Assembly (NCBI GenBank): GCA_963761985.1
Contig: CAVXIT010000012.1
Coordinates: forward strand, 1 to 64,000
From: JACCTH01 sp963761985
Lineage (GTDB): Bacteria; Actinomycetota; Acidimicrobiia; Spongiisociales; ZC4RG35
Direction: 5' to 3'
DNA: 64,000 nucleotides
Shown: piece by piece, positions 19,553-27,593 of the stretch
How positions within the stretch are numbered: position 1 is the stretch's first letter
How the letters are laid out: every line of letters begins with the position of its first letter
Translations under genes and position numbers: made by a program
Notes under the pieces: model-generated
The model's database searches: none
The model's input: the letters and a program-made list of their open reading frames with translations, nothing else
What the model was told of the DNA's origin: nothing

Positions 19553-21115
19553 ATGGCACTAATGCGCCGCAATCGAACGGCTCCGGCCGATACCGCACCG
19601 GCCATACCCACCGAGGTGATCGAGGGGGGTGCCATCCCCGATAACGACCCGCTGTTTGCGTTTCTGCTGGCGACGGGCGGGCCGGTCGAGGTCGATCGGA
19701 TCAACATCTCGTCTCCGGCTCTCGAAGAGATCCGCGAACAAGGGATTCAGCTAATCGTGCCTCTCATCTCCCAGGGCGAGCTGATCGGGACATTGAGCCT
19801 GGGCCGGCGCCTCTCCGAGCAGCCCTACTCCACCGACGACCGCAAGCTCCTAGCCGGCTTGGCCGGTCAGGTGGCTCCGGCGATTCGAGTAGCCCAACTC
19901 GTTCGGCAGCAGGAGGCGGAAGCAAAGGAACGAGAGCGGATGGACCAGGAGTTGCGCGTGGCCGCGCTCATCCAACAGACTCTGCTGCCCAAGGAATTGC
20001 CCCAGCTGGACGGCTGGAACATCGAGGCCTACTACCAGTCGGCGCGGGCCGTCGGTGGCGACTTCTACGACTTCATTCCCCTCACCGGCGGGCGCATCGG
20101 TTTGGTGATCGGCGACGTGACCGACAAAGGCGTACCAGCCGCTTTGGTTATGGCCACCACCCGCTCGACTCTCCGCTCCATCGCCACCCAGCACGATGAT
20201 CCCGGCAAGGTTCTGGCTCTGGCGAACGATTCTCTGGTCCCCGAGATTCCACCCGCCATGTTCGTGACCTGTTTGTACGGAATTCTCAACCCTGAAACCG
20301 GCGAACTCGTATTCGCCAACGCCGGGCACAACCTTCCCTACGTCCGCAGTGCCACAGGTGTGCGCGAGTTGCGCGCCCGCGGGATGCCCCTCGGTCTGAT
20401 GCCGGGCATGCCCTATGAGGTCACCTCAGCGAAGCTCGAACTTGGGGAGACCGTTCTTCTGACCAGTGACGGCATCGTCGAAGCCCACGATGCTGACGGC
20501 GAGATGTTCGGGTTTGAGCGACTGATGGACCTGGTAGGCCGCCAGGACCAGGAAAACGACCTCATTTCCCAGGTTCTCGCCGAGTTGCGGCAGTTCCGTA
20601 GTGCAGAACTTGAGCAAGAAGACGATGTAACGATGGTGGCAGTCCGTCGCTCATCTTCGGCGATCGAGTCGGCTTCGGCTTTCGACGACGACCCCGGCCT
20701 GATTTCGACCTTCACGTATCCATCCAGCTCGGGAAATGAACGACGAGTCATGGACGAAGTAGCCCAAGTTGTGGCAAGCCTCGGACTGGCCGGCGACCGA
20801 CTGGAGCGGTTGAAAACAGCGGTCTCCGAAGCTGCGATGAACGCCATCGAGCACGGCAACCAGGGTGACCCCGACAAGCTGGTGGGAGTCGACGTTCTCG
20901 CCAGCGCGAAGCGAATCGTGGTGCGAATTCGCGACCAGGGTTCGACTCCGGTTCCCAAAGCCCTCATCCCCAACCTCGAGGCGAAGCTTGCGGGCGAGCA
21001 GAGCCCCCGCGGGTGGGGATTGTTCTTGATCGAAAAGATGGTCGACGCGATGCGTACGACCGATGACGACGGTCACCACACCGTCGAGCTTGAAATGGCA
21101 CGAGAAGGAGTGTGA
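19553..21115 (+). CDS. Fused PP2C-type phosphatase and RsbW-like serine kinase with N-terminal GAF-like region
   Basis: 520 residues. About 30-120 is GAF-like (IQLIVPLISQGELIGTLSLG), followed by a short coiled linker to 140. Residues 145-367 are a SpoIIE/RsbU phosphatase with the metal-binding signatures AVGGDFYD (167-173), IGDVTDKG (186-193), FANAGHN, LTSDGIVEA and EQEDDVTMVAV. Residues ~385-518 are a GHKL kinase: N-box SEAAMNAIEHG (425-435), RIRDQGSTP (D461) and GWGLFLIEKM (487-496), all intact. One polypeptide thus carries both opposing activities toward STAS proteins. Two STAS genes follow directly, the first overlapping by four bases. No sigma factor is in this operon. Confidence 0.85.
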   Translation: MALMRRNRTAPADTAPAIPTEVIEGGAIPDNDPLFAFLLATGGPVEVDRINISSPALEEIREQGIQLIVPLISQGELIGTLSLGRRLSEQPYSTDDRKLLAGLAGQVAPAIRVAQLVRQQEAEAKERERMDQELRVAALIQQTLLPKELPQLDGWNIEAYYQSARAVGGDFYDFIPLTGGRIGLVIGDVTDKGVPAALVMATTRSTLRSIATQHDDPGKVLALANDSLVPEIPPAMFVTCLYGILNPETGELVFANAGHNLPYVRSATGVRELRARGMPLGLMPGMPYEVTSAKLELGETVLLTSDGIVEAHDADGEMFGFERLMDLVGRQDQENDLISQVLAELRQFRSAELEQEDDVTMVAVRRSSSAIESASAFDDDPGLISTFTYPSSSGNERRVMDEVAQVVASLGLAGDRLERLKTAVSEAAMNAIEHGNQGDPDKLVGVDVLASAKRIVVRIRDQGSTPVPKALIPNLEAKLAGEQSPRGWGLFLIEKMVDAMRTTDDDGHHTVELEMAREGV

Positions 21116-21471
21116 CTGTGCCGGGTACCAAATTCACCGCCGCCGTCCGCAGAGAATCCAGCGGATCGATCATCGACCTGGGAGGTGACATCGATCGCTC
21201 GGCCGGCGTTGACCTGACGACGGCCTACGACGAAGCCACGCTCTCCGGAGATGGAACCGATCCCGTGATCCTCAACTTCAGCCAGGTCGACTACATCAAC
21301 TCGACCGGAATCGCCGTCATCGTCACCTTGCTTGCGCGGGCTCGCTCAGAAGGCCGGCAACTGCGCGCATTTGGATTGAGCCCGCACTACGAGGAGATCT
21401 TCCAGATCACCCGATTGTCGGACTTCATGTCGATTCACCACAACGAGCCAGAAGCGCTGGCGCTCACTTAG
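21112..21471 (+). CDS. STAS-domain anti-anti-sigma factor (RsbV-like)
   Basis: 119 residues, a single STAS domain. The phosphorylatable serine is in VDYINSTGIAVIV. Such proteins bind the anti-sigma kinase when dephosphorylated. GTG 21112 overlaps the stop of the phosphatase-kinase gene (GTGTGA), so translation is coupled. The C-terminus (SPHYEEIFQITRLSDFMSI) is typical of actinobacterial STAS proteins. It probably is a direct substrate of the neighbouring fused enzyme. Confidence 0.85.
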   Translation: MTVPGTKFTAAVRRESSGSIIDLGGDIDRSAGVDLTTAYDEATLSGDGTDPVILNFSQVDYINSTGIAVIVTLLARARSEGRQLRAFGLSPHYEEIFQITRLSDFMSIHHNEPEALALT

Positions 21472-21479
21472 GAGGACAG

Positions 21480-21830
21480 GTGCCCGAATCAAAGATTGCC
21501 ATGACGGTGCGCGAACCGAAAGGGGATGTTCGCATCATCGACATCGCCGGCGAGCTCACGTCTTTCTGCGAGCCGATCCTCACCGAAGCCTACGAAGACG
21601 CAGATCGGCCCGGAGTAAAAACAGTCCTCCTCAATTTCAGCGACCTGGAATACATGAATTCAGGCGGCATCGGCCTCCTGGTGACGACGTTGATACGAGC
21701 ACAGCGAAAGAATCAGGCACTCGGTGCATTCGGCCTCACTGAGCACTACAGACAAATTTTCGAACTGACCCGTCTCGACGAAGCCATCGGGATCTACGAC
21801 GACGAGCAGTCCGCGCTCAAAGGGAGTTGA
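21480..21830 (+). CDS. Second STAS-domain anti-anti-sigma factor
   Basis: 116 residues, paralogous to the gene before it: FSDLEYMNSGGIGLLVTTLI carries the candidate phospho-Ser, and LTEHYRQIFELTRLDEAIGI closes the fold. GTG 21480 has GGAGG eight bases upstream. The tandem arrangement suggests competition or different signals on one kinase. Thr after Ser is Gly here (NSGG versus NSTG in the first copy), so the two may be modified at different rates; this last point is inference. Confidence 0.85.
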   Translation: MPESKIAMTVREPKGDVRIIDIAGELTSFCEPILTEAYEDADRPGVKTVLLNFSDLEYMNSGGIGLLVTTLIRAQRKNQALGAFGLTEHYRQIFELTRLDEAIGIYDDEQSALKGS

Positions 21831-21835
21831 TACAG

Positions 21836-22537
21836 GTGGACCCCATGGAACCCAAAGACGACAAATCGAACTGGTCGCCGCCCAAGCCCCACCTCGACGT
21901 TGGGATGGCTCCCGAAGGTGTCAACGCCAAGCGAGTACAGGGCCGGCGTCTCACCGGGCCCCAGCAGGGTTTCGGGAAGCTCTGGCAGAAGACCTACAAG
22001 GTTGCGATACCAAACCAGACCCCCCAACAGGTGATCTCGACCTGGAAGGCCGAGTACGGGCGATTTTGGCCCTCAAACAATAAGTTCTACGCGCCGGTGG
22101 CGGGAATCCAGCCAGGCGAGATTGGCTTGATCAAGTCGTCGACGGGGCCAGTCCCGTTGTCGACGGGAGTACTCGTGCTCTACTCCGACGATGTCTCCTT
22201 CTCCTACATGACTCCCGAAGGCCATCCCTTTGCCGGCTTTATTACTTTCAGTTCTCACGTCGAAGACCCGGTTGGCACCATGGCTCAGGTGCAGCTCTTG
22301 ATCCGCGCTAACGACGCGGCATATGAAGCGGGCATGATGCTTTTCGGAAGCAAGGCCGAGGACAGAATGTGGGAGCACACTTTGCGCTCGCTGGCCGACT
22401 ATCTCGGGTCGAGCTCACCGGTCGACACCAACGTGATCTGCGTGGACCAAAAGCGGCTCTGGAAGAACTTCAACAACCTCCGCTACAACGGGGCGCTTCC
22501 CTGGGCGCGACGATCCAAGTCGCGGCAAATCAATTGA
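21836..22537 (+). CDS. Conserved protein of unknown function, possibly SRPBCC-like, in the partner-switching operon
   Basis: About 233 residues. GTG 21836 is favoured because GGGAG lies nine bases upstream; TTG 21827 (overlapping the STAS stop) and ATG 21845 are alternatives. The protein is soluble, with a Pro-rich N-terminus (WSPPKPHLDVGMAPEGVN) followed by an alpha/beta region (RFWPSNNKFYAPVAGIQPGE, LSTGVLVLYSDDVSFSYMTP, GHPFAGFITFSSHVEDPVG, VQLLIRANDAAYEAGMMLFG, ICVDQKRLWKNF). The strand pattern recalls polyketide-cyclase/SRPBCC-like ligand binders known from actinobacterial genomes, but I cannot name the family. Its place suggests an accessory signalling role. Confidence 0.55.
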   Translation: MDPMEPKDDKSNWSPPKPHLDVGMAPEGVNAKRVQGRRLTGPQQGFGKLWQKTYKVAIPNQTPQQVISTWKAEYGRFWPSNNKFYAPVAGIQPGEIGLIKSSTGPVPLSTGVLVLYSDDVSFSYMTPEGHPFAGFITFSSHVEDPVGTMAQVQLLIRANDAAYEAGMMLFGSKAEDRMWEHTLRSLADYLGSSSPVDTNVICVDQKRLWKNFNNLRYNGALPWARRSKSRQIN

Positions 22538-22547
22538 GCTTGGCCGG

Positions 22548-23852
22548 CTAGCCGGAGAGGACGAATAGGCCGAGGCCGGTCAGCAGCACCATCAGGGTCA
22601 GCATCGCATATTGCGAGCGGACCGCCCCGAGGCCCTTCCAATCATGGAGTGCGCGATCGTGGGCGAGGACCACTCCTGCCACGTGTCCCGCGACGATTGT
22701 GGCGAGCTGGACGTACCAGACCGGAATCGCTCCGAGAAAGAAGTCGATCTTGTAGTTGCGGCCGCCGAACAGGTTCCAGCCAAGACCGAACGGATCGGCT
22801 CCGGCACTGATGATGCTCTGACCCTCGAAGATCACAAGCGTGAAGTAGTGAGCAAACGCGTAGGCGGCTGCGATCGGCACCAACGTGTGCGCGAAACGTG
22901 CGGCAACGCTGCGTGCAGTGTGCGCCGGTTCACCGCCTAACCGGGCCGCCAGGGCGCATGCCAGGTAATAGGCGGCGCCAATCACGGCGCACGTCAAGGG
23001 CAGAAGCAAAGTCTTGCCCAAGACACTCATCCCGAAATCGCCGGTCAAGGATTCGTACCAGGTGGTGTTGGCAATTCCGTCGAAGGTCACGGACCCGATC
23101 ATGACGACCAGCAACGCGGCCAGGCCGTTCCAATCCGGGATCGTGGGCAGGCTCCGCAACCACCCGCGGTAGGCGAGTCGTCCTTCCGCGGTTCGTCCCC
23201 ATGGACTGATCGACGAGAGCAGCCGGTTGTAGGGCGTGAAGAGGTCGAAGGAGGCGAGGCTCGACTCGCGCCCGAACCGAGCCATCAATGCAAGCTGGAG
23301 CACCGTGTAGCCGGCGGCAGCGATGGCAATGGCCCCGGGCGTCGATCCACCGGGGTAGACCAATTCCAACCAGGCAAAGGCCAGAAGACCAAGAGCTGCT
23401 GGCCAAACCCCAAGCCGGAGCGGTCCTCGTTCTCCGTCGCCAATCCCGAGCCACTGACCCAGCTTCCGCCAGGGATTGACCCCGGTGTAGAGGTTGCCAA
23501 AGGCGATCCCCAGAAAAGGAACAACGAGCCAGAAATACACCCAGAGAAGTACGGGGGCGATGTTGCGCGTTCCCGTCCGCTCTTGCCCCGTGACCATCGC
23601 GGCCAGGCCGGCGACGATCGCCAGACCGAGACCCAGCACGCCCAACCAACCCAGCCACCCCAACGAAACCCGACGGCTGCCTCGCGGCTCGTAGGTGGGA
23701 GCCGACTGCAGCCGGGGTGTTCTCCAGAGAACTGCCAGAGCGACGAAAGAAAGCACCAACACGAGGGCGGCCCCGGCGACAAAGTAGGTGATGGGTACTG
23801 GGAGATCGAGCCGGCCGCCGATGCCATGGGCGACAATCGGCGTTCGGGTCAA
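22548..23852 (-). CDS. Polytopic membrane protein of the 'fenitrothion hydrolase' FedB-like family
   Basis: 434 residues with about ten to twelve hydrophobic segments. It begins with a conserved AHGIGGRLDLPVPITYFVAG element and contains NLYTGVNPWRKLGQWLG, FTPYNRLLSSISPWGR, SVTFDGIANTTWY and HYFTLVIFEGQSIISAGADPFG. Actinobacterial homologues are labelled fenitrothion hydrolase, though most are uncharacterised integral membrane proteins. The start is TTG 23852, overlapping the stop of the upstream cupredoxin-like lipoprotein (TTGA), so the pair is co-translated. Metal- or copper-related function is only suggested by that neighbour. Confidence 0.65.
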   Translation of the reverse strand: MTRTPIVAHGIGGRLDLPVPITYFVAGAALVLVLSFVALAVLWRTPRLQSAPTYEPRGSRRVSLGWLGWLGVLGLGLAIVAGLAAMVTGQERTGTRNIAPVLLWVYFWLVVPFLGIAFGNLYTGVNPWRKLGQWLGIGDGERGPLRLGVWPAALGLLAFAWLELVYPGGSTPGAIAIAAAGYTVLQLALMARFGRESSLASFDLFTPYNRLLSSISPWGRTAEGRLAYRGWLRSLPTIPDWNGLAALLVVMIGSVTFDGIANTTWYESLTGDFGMSVLGKTLLLPLTCAVIGAAYYLACALAARLGGEPAHTARSVAARFAHTLVPIAAAYAFAHYFTLVIFEGQSIISAGADPFGLGWNLFGGRNYKIDFFLGAIPVWYVQLATIVAGHVAGVVLAHDRALHDWKGLGAVRSQYAMLTLMVLLTGLGLFVLSG

Positions 23853-24299
23853 GGCGTGACCTCTATGTCAACGATGTGGACAGCAGCCGCCTCCAGCTCG
23901 ACCTCGAAGATACCGGTGCTATCAGGGATGAACTCGATCCGGACGGTCTGGCCAGGCTCGACATCGAAAAGCAAGTCGAAGCCATGCACATGAACTTCGT
24001 CGGCGACATCGGCGACAACGTCGAACACGACCTCTTCTCCAACCCGGACCGACAGAGTGTCAAGCCCCTCGATCTTTTCACCGTTTTCAACCCGGATCAG
24101 GGGCACCGCCATCGCAGTGGTACCGGTCTCGGCGGCCGTGGTGGTTGCGATCTCCTCAACTGTCGTAGTGGTCACCTGGGCGACGATGGTTGTGGTGCTG
24201 GCCACAGTCGATTGGGGTTGAGGTCGTCGACGAGGTCGTGGCTCCGCAAGCAACGAGGACCGCGAACAGGGCGACGAGAAAGAGCAGTCGAGTTCTCAT
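23849..24299 (-). CDS. Cupredoxin-like lipoprotein, probable frameshift near 24225
   Basis: ATG 24299 opens a lipoprotein signal (MRTRLLFLVALFAVLVACGA; lipobox L-V-A-C). A Thr/Ser-rich linker continues in another frame after a one-base shift near 24225 (STVASTTTIVAQVTTTTVEE). The mature domain VRVGEEVVFDVVADVADEVH, VHGFDLLFDVEPGQTVRIEF, GIFEVELEAAAVHIVDIEV has a cupredoxin-like beta fold with His residues (V-H-V-H-G, A-V-H). It would be attached outside the membrane. Stop overlaps the membrane-protein start. The shift may be an assembly error or a real lesion. Confidence 0.6.
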
Positions 24300-24364
24300 T
24301 GAGGCCACGATCGTACTTTCACCCTGATTTTGCGGAACTATTAACCTCGCCTCAGGAGGTTGAC

Positions 24365-24445
24365 ATGAAGAAGCTGCTCTTGATTCTGAGCATCGCCGGA
24401 ATTGCCTTTGTGGCCTGGCGCTACTTCTCGAACGAACCGATCTAG
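24365..24445 (+). CDS. 26-residue single-pass membrane peptide
   Basis: ATG 24365 has AGGAGG at ideal distance. The product is MKKLLLILSIAGIAFVAWRY plus FSNEPI: one hydrophobic segment with a positive N-terminus and a short exposed tail. It resembles the short membrane peptides (for example DLW-39-like) annotated in actinobacteria but lacks that signature. Its TAG overlaps, in a CTAG palindrome, the TAG of the convergent hydrolase gene. Function unknown. Confidence 0.6.
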   Translation: MKKLLLILSIAGIAFVAWRYFSNEPI

Positions 24446-25347
24446 CGGTCGGCTAGAAACTCGAGGATTCGCCTACCTAGCTGGTCCGCGTGTGTCCATG
24501 GAACTTCGTGGTAGGCGCCTTGGATCTCGAAGACTTCTGAGTTGCGAATTCGATCGGCCAAGTCGCGCTGCCAGCTCGCCGGCACCAACTGATCACGGGC
24601 GGGGATCACCACCAATGTCGGAACATTGATCCGATCCAGCCAGGGCCGCGAGTCGAATCGAAAAAGGGCGAGGCTCGCTTCGGCCCCAGCATCAGGATCG
24701 CGGCGATGAGTTTCTTCCCACAACCAGCGGCCGTGTTCGGGGGCAACCGCGCCCACAGCTAAGAGATACCCGGTCCGTACCTCGGGCGTTCCGGTGCCGG
24801 TGATTCGTTCCCAAGCGCGGGCGATGATCGCTCCGGCGATGCGAGCTTGCTTCCACCACTTCGGGTGATGCGACATGGTCCCGACGAGCACCAAGTGCGA
24901 AACGAGCTCCGGGTGTCGGTAGGCAACGGCCTGGGCAATGGCGCCTCCCATCGAGTAACCCACCACTGGCGCTGAACGGATTCCCAGCTGGCGCAGGATG
25001 TCACCAACATCGTCGGCTTCGTCGGCGATCTCGAATCGCCCGCGCTCGGCGATGGAGAGACCGTGCGATCGGTGGTCGATCATGATCAACCGATGGCTCT
25101 CCGCGAGGATCGGTGCGATCTTGTACCACTCGGCCATCGACGACCCGGCTAGGCCATGGATGAGAACGATCGGCGGACCCGACAACGGCCCGGCTTCCCG
25201 AATGGAGAGCTCGCGGTCGGCAACAAAGATCGTTCGCGCCGGCACGCGCCAGGGATGCTCCTGTGGCTTGCGCCAGCGCGGAGCGAGAACAGGCCCAAAT
25301 AGCCGCCAGGCAATGGCCACGAACAGGCCGCGCCAGATCCGCTTCAT
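24442..25347 (-). CDS. Alpha/beta hydrolase (serine type)
   Basis: 301 residues. Oxyanion segment VLIHGLAGSSMAEW, nucleophile elbow PVVGYSMGGAIAQA (Ser), acid IPARDQLVPASW, and His in YHEVPWTHADQLGR. The N-terminal GLFVAIAWRLFGPVLAP is amphipathic or weakly hydrophobic and may anchor the enzyme. It overlaps the ferredoxin-like gene upstream by ATGA. Substrate unknown; esterase, peroxidase-like and lipase roles are all possible. Confidence 0.8.
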   Translation of the reverse strand: MKRIWRGLFVAIAWRLFGPVLAPRWRKPQEHPWRVPARTIFVADRELSIREAGPLSGPPIVLIHGLAGSSMAEWYKIAPILAESHRLIMIDHRSHGLSIAERGRFEIADEADDVGDILRQLGIRSAPVVGYSMGGAIAQAVAYRHPELVSHLVLVGTMSHHPKWWKQARIAGAIIARAWERITGTGTPEVRTGYLLAVGAVAPEHGRWLWEETHRRDPDAGAEASLALFRFDSRPWLDRINVPTLVVIPARDQLVPASWQRDLADRIRNSEVFEIQGAYHEVPWTHADQLGRRILEFLADR

Positions 25348-25766
25348 GGCAACGGTGCGACGATGAACATGTGCTCTTCGACGGGCCGACCACCGATCAG
25401 GTGCTCGGTGATGATCCGCTCCATGACCTCGACGGTGACTCCGTGATACCAGGTGCCCTCCGGATAAACCAGGGCAATCGGTCCGCTCTCACAGATCCGG
25501 AGGCAGTCAACTTTGTTCCGCAGCACCCGGCCGCCGCCTGGTGCCACCGGCACGGCTTCCTGGTCCGGCTTGCCGCCCCAAGACGGGGGCCCCGATGTGA
25601 GGTCGAGCTCCTTGAGCCTGGTCTTCAGGTAGCGCCAGACCTCGGACGTCTCCTCATAGGGAGCGCACTTGGGATTCTTCTGCTCAGCACACAGAAAGAG
25701 GTGTCGCTCCACTCCCCCAATGGAGAGAGCGGAGGCGATGTATGAAAGCCGTTCTTCCTGGTCCAC
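25344..25766 (-). CDS. Thioredoxin-like [2Fe-2S] ferredoxin domain protein
   Basis: 140 residues with four conserved cysteines in the thioredoxin-like ferredoxin spacing: HLFLCAEQKNPKCAPYEETS and KVDCLRICESGPIALVYPEG, followed by TWYHGVTVEVMERIITEHL. This is the pattern of stand-alone (2Fe-2S) ferredoxins and CbiW-like proteins. GTG start at 25766. It forms a two-gene operon with the hydrolase. It likely transfers electrons in the cytosol; partner unknown. Confidence 0.8.
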   Translation of the reverse strand: MDQEERLSYIASALSIGGVERHLFLCAEQKNPKCAPYEETSEVWRYLKTRLKELDLTSGPPSWGGKPDQEAVPVAPGGGRVLRNKVDCLRICESGPIALVYPEGTWYHGVTVEVMERIITEHLIGGRPVEEHMFIVAPLP

Positions 25767-25821
25767 GCTCCGAACGCTAACCAGGGACGAAGGATCAGAA
25801 GCCAGCTGCCAATCGATTCGA

Positions 25822-26157
25822 TTACTTGCTCAGCCGTGCTCTTGGTTCTGACCTGTAAGTGTCCCTGTCGACTAAGAGGTCCAACATCTCACCAATCGAC
25901 CGTTCCCGGCTGATGGCTTCGCGCAGGGGCAGATGAGCTTGGATCTGATAGCGATTGCGCCTTCCATCCGTGCCCTCCCTTTTCTTCCTCACGTAGCCGT
26001 CTTCGGTCAGCTCGGTGACGATGCCATAGGCGCTGCGCTCGGTGATTCCCAGCTTGGCCGCGATGTCGCGCAGACGTACTCCGGGGTCGTTGGCGATGCA
26101 AAGCAAGACCCGGGCATGGTTAGTGAGGAAGCTCCAATGCGCCACAACGACAATCAT
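25822..26157 (-). CDS. Winged-helix transcriptional regulator (ArsR/MarR-like)
   Basis: 111 residues. HWSFLTNHARVLLCIANDPG, VRLRDIAAKLGITERSAYGI (HTH), VTELTEDGYVRKKREGTDGR (wing), then a short C-terminal tail. This family is common next to stress genes in Actinobacteria. It is divergent from Hsp20 (26278), and a perfect inverted repeat lies seven bases upstream of its ATG, consistent with autoregulation and control of hsp20. No metal-binding Cys are seen. Confidence 0.75.
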   Translation of the reverse strand: MIVVVAHWSFLTNHARVLLCIANDPGVRLRDIAAKLGITERSAYGIVTELTEDGYVRKKREGTDGRRNRYQIQAHLPLREAISRERSIGEMLDLLVDRDTYRSEPRARLSK

Positions 26158-26163
26158 AGTCCG

Positions 26164-26179
26164 TTGTTTCAGGAAACAA
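26164..26179. promoter_or_regulatory. Palindromic operator candidate TTGTTTC-AG-GAAACAA
   Basis: A perfect 7+7 base inverted repeat with a 2-base centre sits between the divergent winged-helix regulator and hsp20. It adjoins the -35 of the likely hsp20 promoter on one side and covers the leader of the regulator on the other. Size and symmetry suit a winged-helix dimer. It differs from the CIRCE and HAIR heat-shock elements. Confidence 0.6.
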
Positions 26180-26180
26180 T

Positions 26181-26209
26181 TTGCTAGTTTTCTATGACTA
26201 GGTTAGAGT
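26181..26209 (+). promoter_or_regulatory. Probable hsp20 promoter
   Basis: TTGCTA (26181-26186) and TAGAGT (26204-26209) are spaced by 17 bases, a good housekeeping -35/-10 pair. They lie about 70 bases before the hsp20 ATG and immediately downstream of the operator candidate. Confidence 0.45.
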
Positions 26210-26277
26210 GCGTTTCAGAGCTCGAGGCTCTACGGTCGCCGACCGCCAGCACTCGAGACTCAATGAAGGATTCAACA

Positions 26278-26715
26278 ATGTTGATGCGATGGGAAACATT
26301 CCGCGAGTACGACCGGCTCACCGAGGAGATGCTCAACCAGCGCCGAGTGCGGGCGATTCCGGCGGACGCGTACCGGCGGGGCGACGACCTGATGGTTCAT
26401 CTCGACATGCCGGGCGTCGATCCTGGCACCATCGAGATGACGGTCGAAAAGGATGTGCTCACTGTTAAGGCAACTCGCACCTGGCTCCCAGCCGAGGGCG
26501 ATGAGATCCACATGACGGAGCGAGCCCAGGGTGACTTCCACCGTCACCTGTTCCTCGGCGAGAGCCTCGACCGTGAGAACATCACCGCCAACTACGAGAA
26601 CGGTGTGCTCACAGCAACCATCCCCGTAGCGGAGAAGGCCAAGCCTCGCCAGATCGAGATCACCAACGCCGATGGCAAGATGCCGGCCCTGACAGCAAAG
26701 ACCGTCGCCGCCTAA
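26278..26715 (+). CDS. Small heat-shock protein Hsp20
   Basis: 145 residues. The alpha-crystallin domain shows RRGDDLMVHLDMPGVDPGTI, EMTVEKDVLTVKATRTWLPA, RAQGDFHRHLFLGESLDREN and the C-terminal signature ENGVLTATIPVAEKAKPRQI. ATP-independent holdase chaperone, cytosolic. ATG 26278 is chosen because AAGGA precedes it; earlier in-frame ATG 26263 lacks one. It is monocistronic, bounded by the operator/promoter upstream and a strong terminator downstream. Confidence 0.9.
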   Translation: MLMRWETFREYDRLTEEMLNQRRVRAIPADAYRRGDDLMVHLDMPGVDPGTIEMTVEKDVLTVKATRTWLPAEGDEIHMTERAQGDFHRHLFLGESLDRENITANYENGVLTATIPVAEKAKPRQIEITNADGKMPALTAKTVAA

Positions 26716-26733
26716 GCACCAACTCCCTGCTCA

Positions 26734-26768
26734 ATGATGCGGCTCTTTCGGGAGCCGCATCATCTATT
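26734..26768 (+). terminator. Terminator of hsp20
   Basis: A perfect 12-base stem (26734-26745 with 26752-26763) closed by TTTCGG and followed by CTATTT. The short U-tract is weak but the stem is long. It sits 19 bases after the hsp20 stop. Confidence 0.8.
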
Positions 26769-26895
26769 TGGCAGTTAGCGAACGGCTTATCGAAATGCGT
26801 CACCAGCGATACGGAAACGGTCCGCTGGTGCCACAGAACAACAAGGCGTTCGTCACCTGCCAAATTTTGGTGCAAACGAAGGTCGGGTTTTCGGG

Positions 26896-27522
26896 TCAAG
26901 CCTGCTGAACCCGTGCACTCCACTTTCGTTGGATGAGTCGCATCAGCGAGGGATACACAACCCAATAGCGGAACGGCTTGATAAAGGCCATGTATCCCTT
27001 GCCGAATGCACCGCGGGGTTTGACGTATACCGCCATCTGTCCCTGGTAGTCGCCTCGGCTTTGCTCGACCCAGGCGAGATGCAGGACCGCATGCACGGTC
27101 CGATTTGAAATCTCTGCGGCAAACTCGACGTCGGTGCGATAGAGAGAGGCGAACGGCCCGGAGCCGAAATCCAAATCGCCTGCCGTGCCGCGTAGATCCT
27201 CTGGCAATCGATCGACGAGTGACACCTCGGTGCTTCCCGGAATGGGAAGTCCGTCTGCCGGCCCATCCCCGCGGTCATCGGTCCGCGAGATTCGGCCGAG
27301 GTCGAGCCATTTTCCGAGGAGGTCGCGTACCCGCCAAAGCAGGCGGGCCGGGAGGGACCCACCCTTCCCGGGGTCCAACGCCAGGAAAAGCTCGATCAAG
27401 TCCTGGAAGTCCTCCGCGCCTCCTTGCACGGGAAGGGCCCACACATCCTCCAGGGTGAAGTCCCCGACGATGGCCCTGATGCGCCAGGGATGGCTTGTGT
27501 GCGCAGTCTTCGGAATCCTCAG
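26896..27522 (-). CDS. DUF2867 family protein with probable CTG start
   Basis: 208 residues if read from CTG 27522: (L/M)RIPKTAHTSHPWRIRAI then GDFTLEDVWALPVQGGAEDF. The R-I-P-x-T-A-H-T opening is, from memory, the usual N-terminus of DUF2867 proteins, and an in-frame TAG lies just upstream, so this CTG is the best start. GTG 27444 is the first conventional one but would delete the conserved opening. The C-terminus shows SLYRTDVEFAAEISNRTVHA, VLHLAWVEQSRGDYQGQMAV and AFIKPFRYWVVYPSLM. SRPBCC-like fold; function unknown. Confidence 0.7.
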   Translation of the reverse strand: MRIPKTAHTSHPWRIRAIVGDFTLEDVWALPVQGGAEDFQDLIELFLALDPGKGGSLPARLLWRVRDLLGKWLDLGRISRTDDRGDGPADGLPIPGSTEVSLVDRLPEDLRGTAGDLDFGSGPFASLYRTDVEFAAEISNRTVHAVLHLAWVEQSRGDYQGQMAVYVKPRGAFGKGYMAFIKPFRYWVVYPSLMRLIQRKWSARVQQA

Positions 27523-27593
27523 AAGCGGAGACTAAAGACCTCGGATCTTCCGGTCTTCGGGTCTTGTCCCAGCCCATTCGTAGAATCGGCCTC

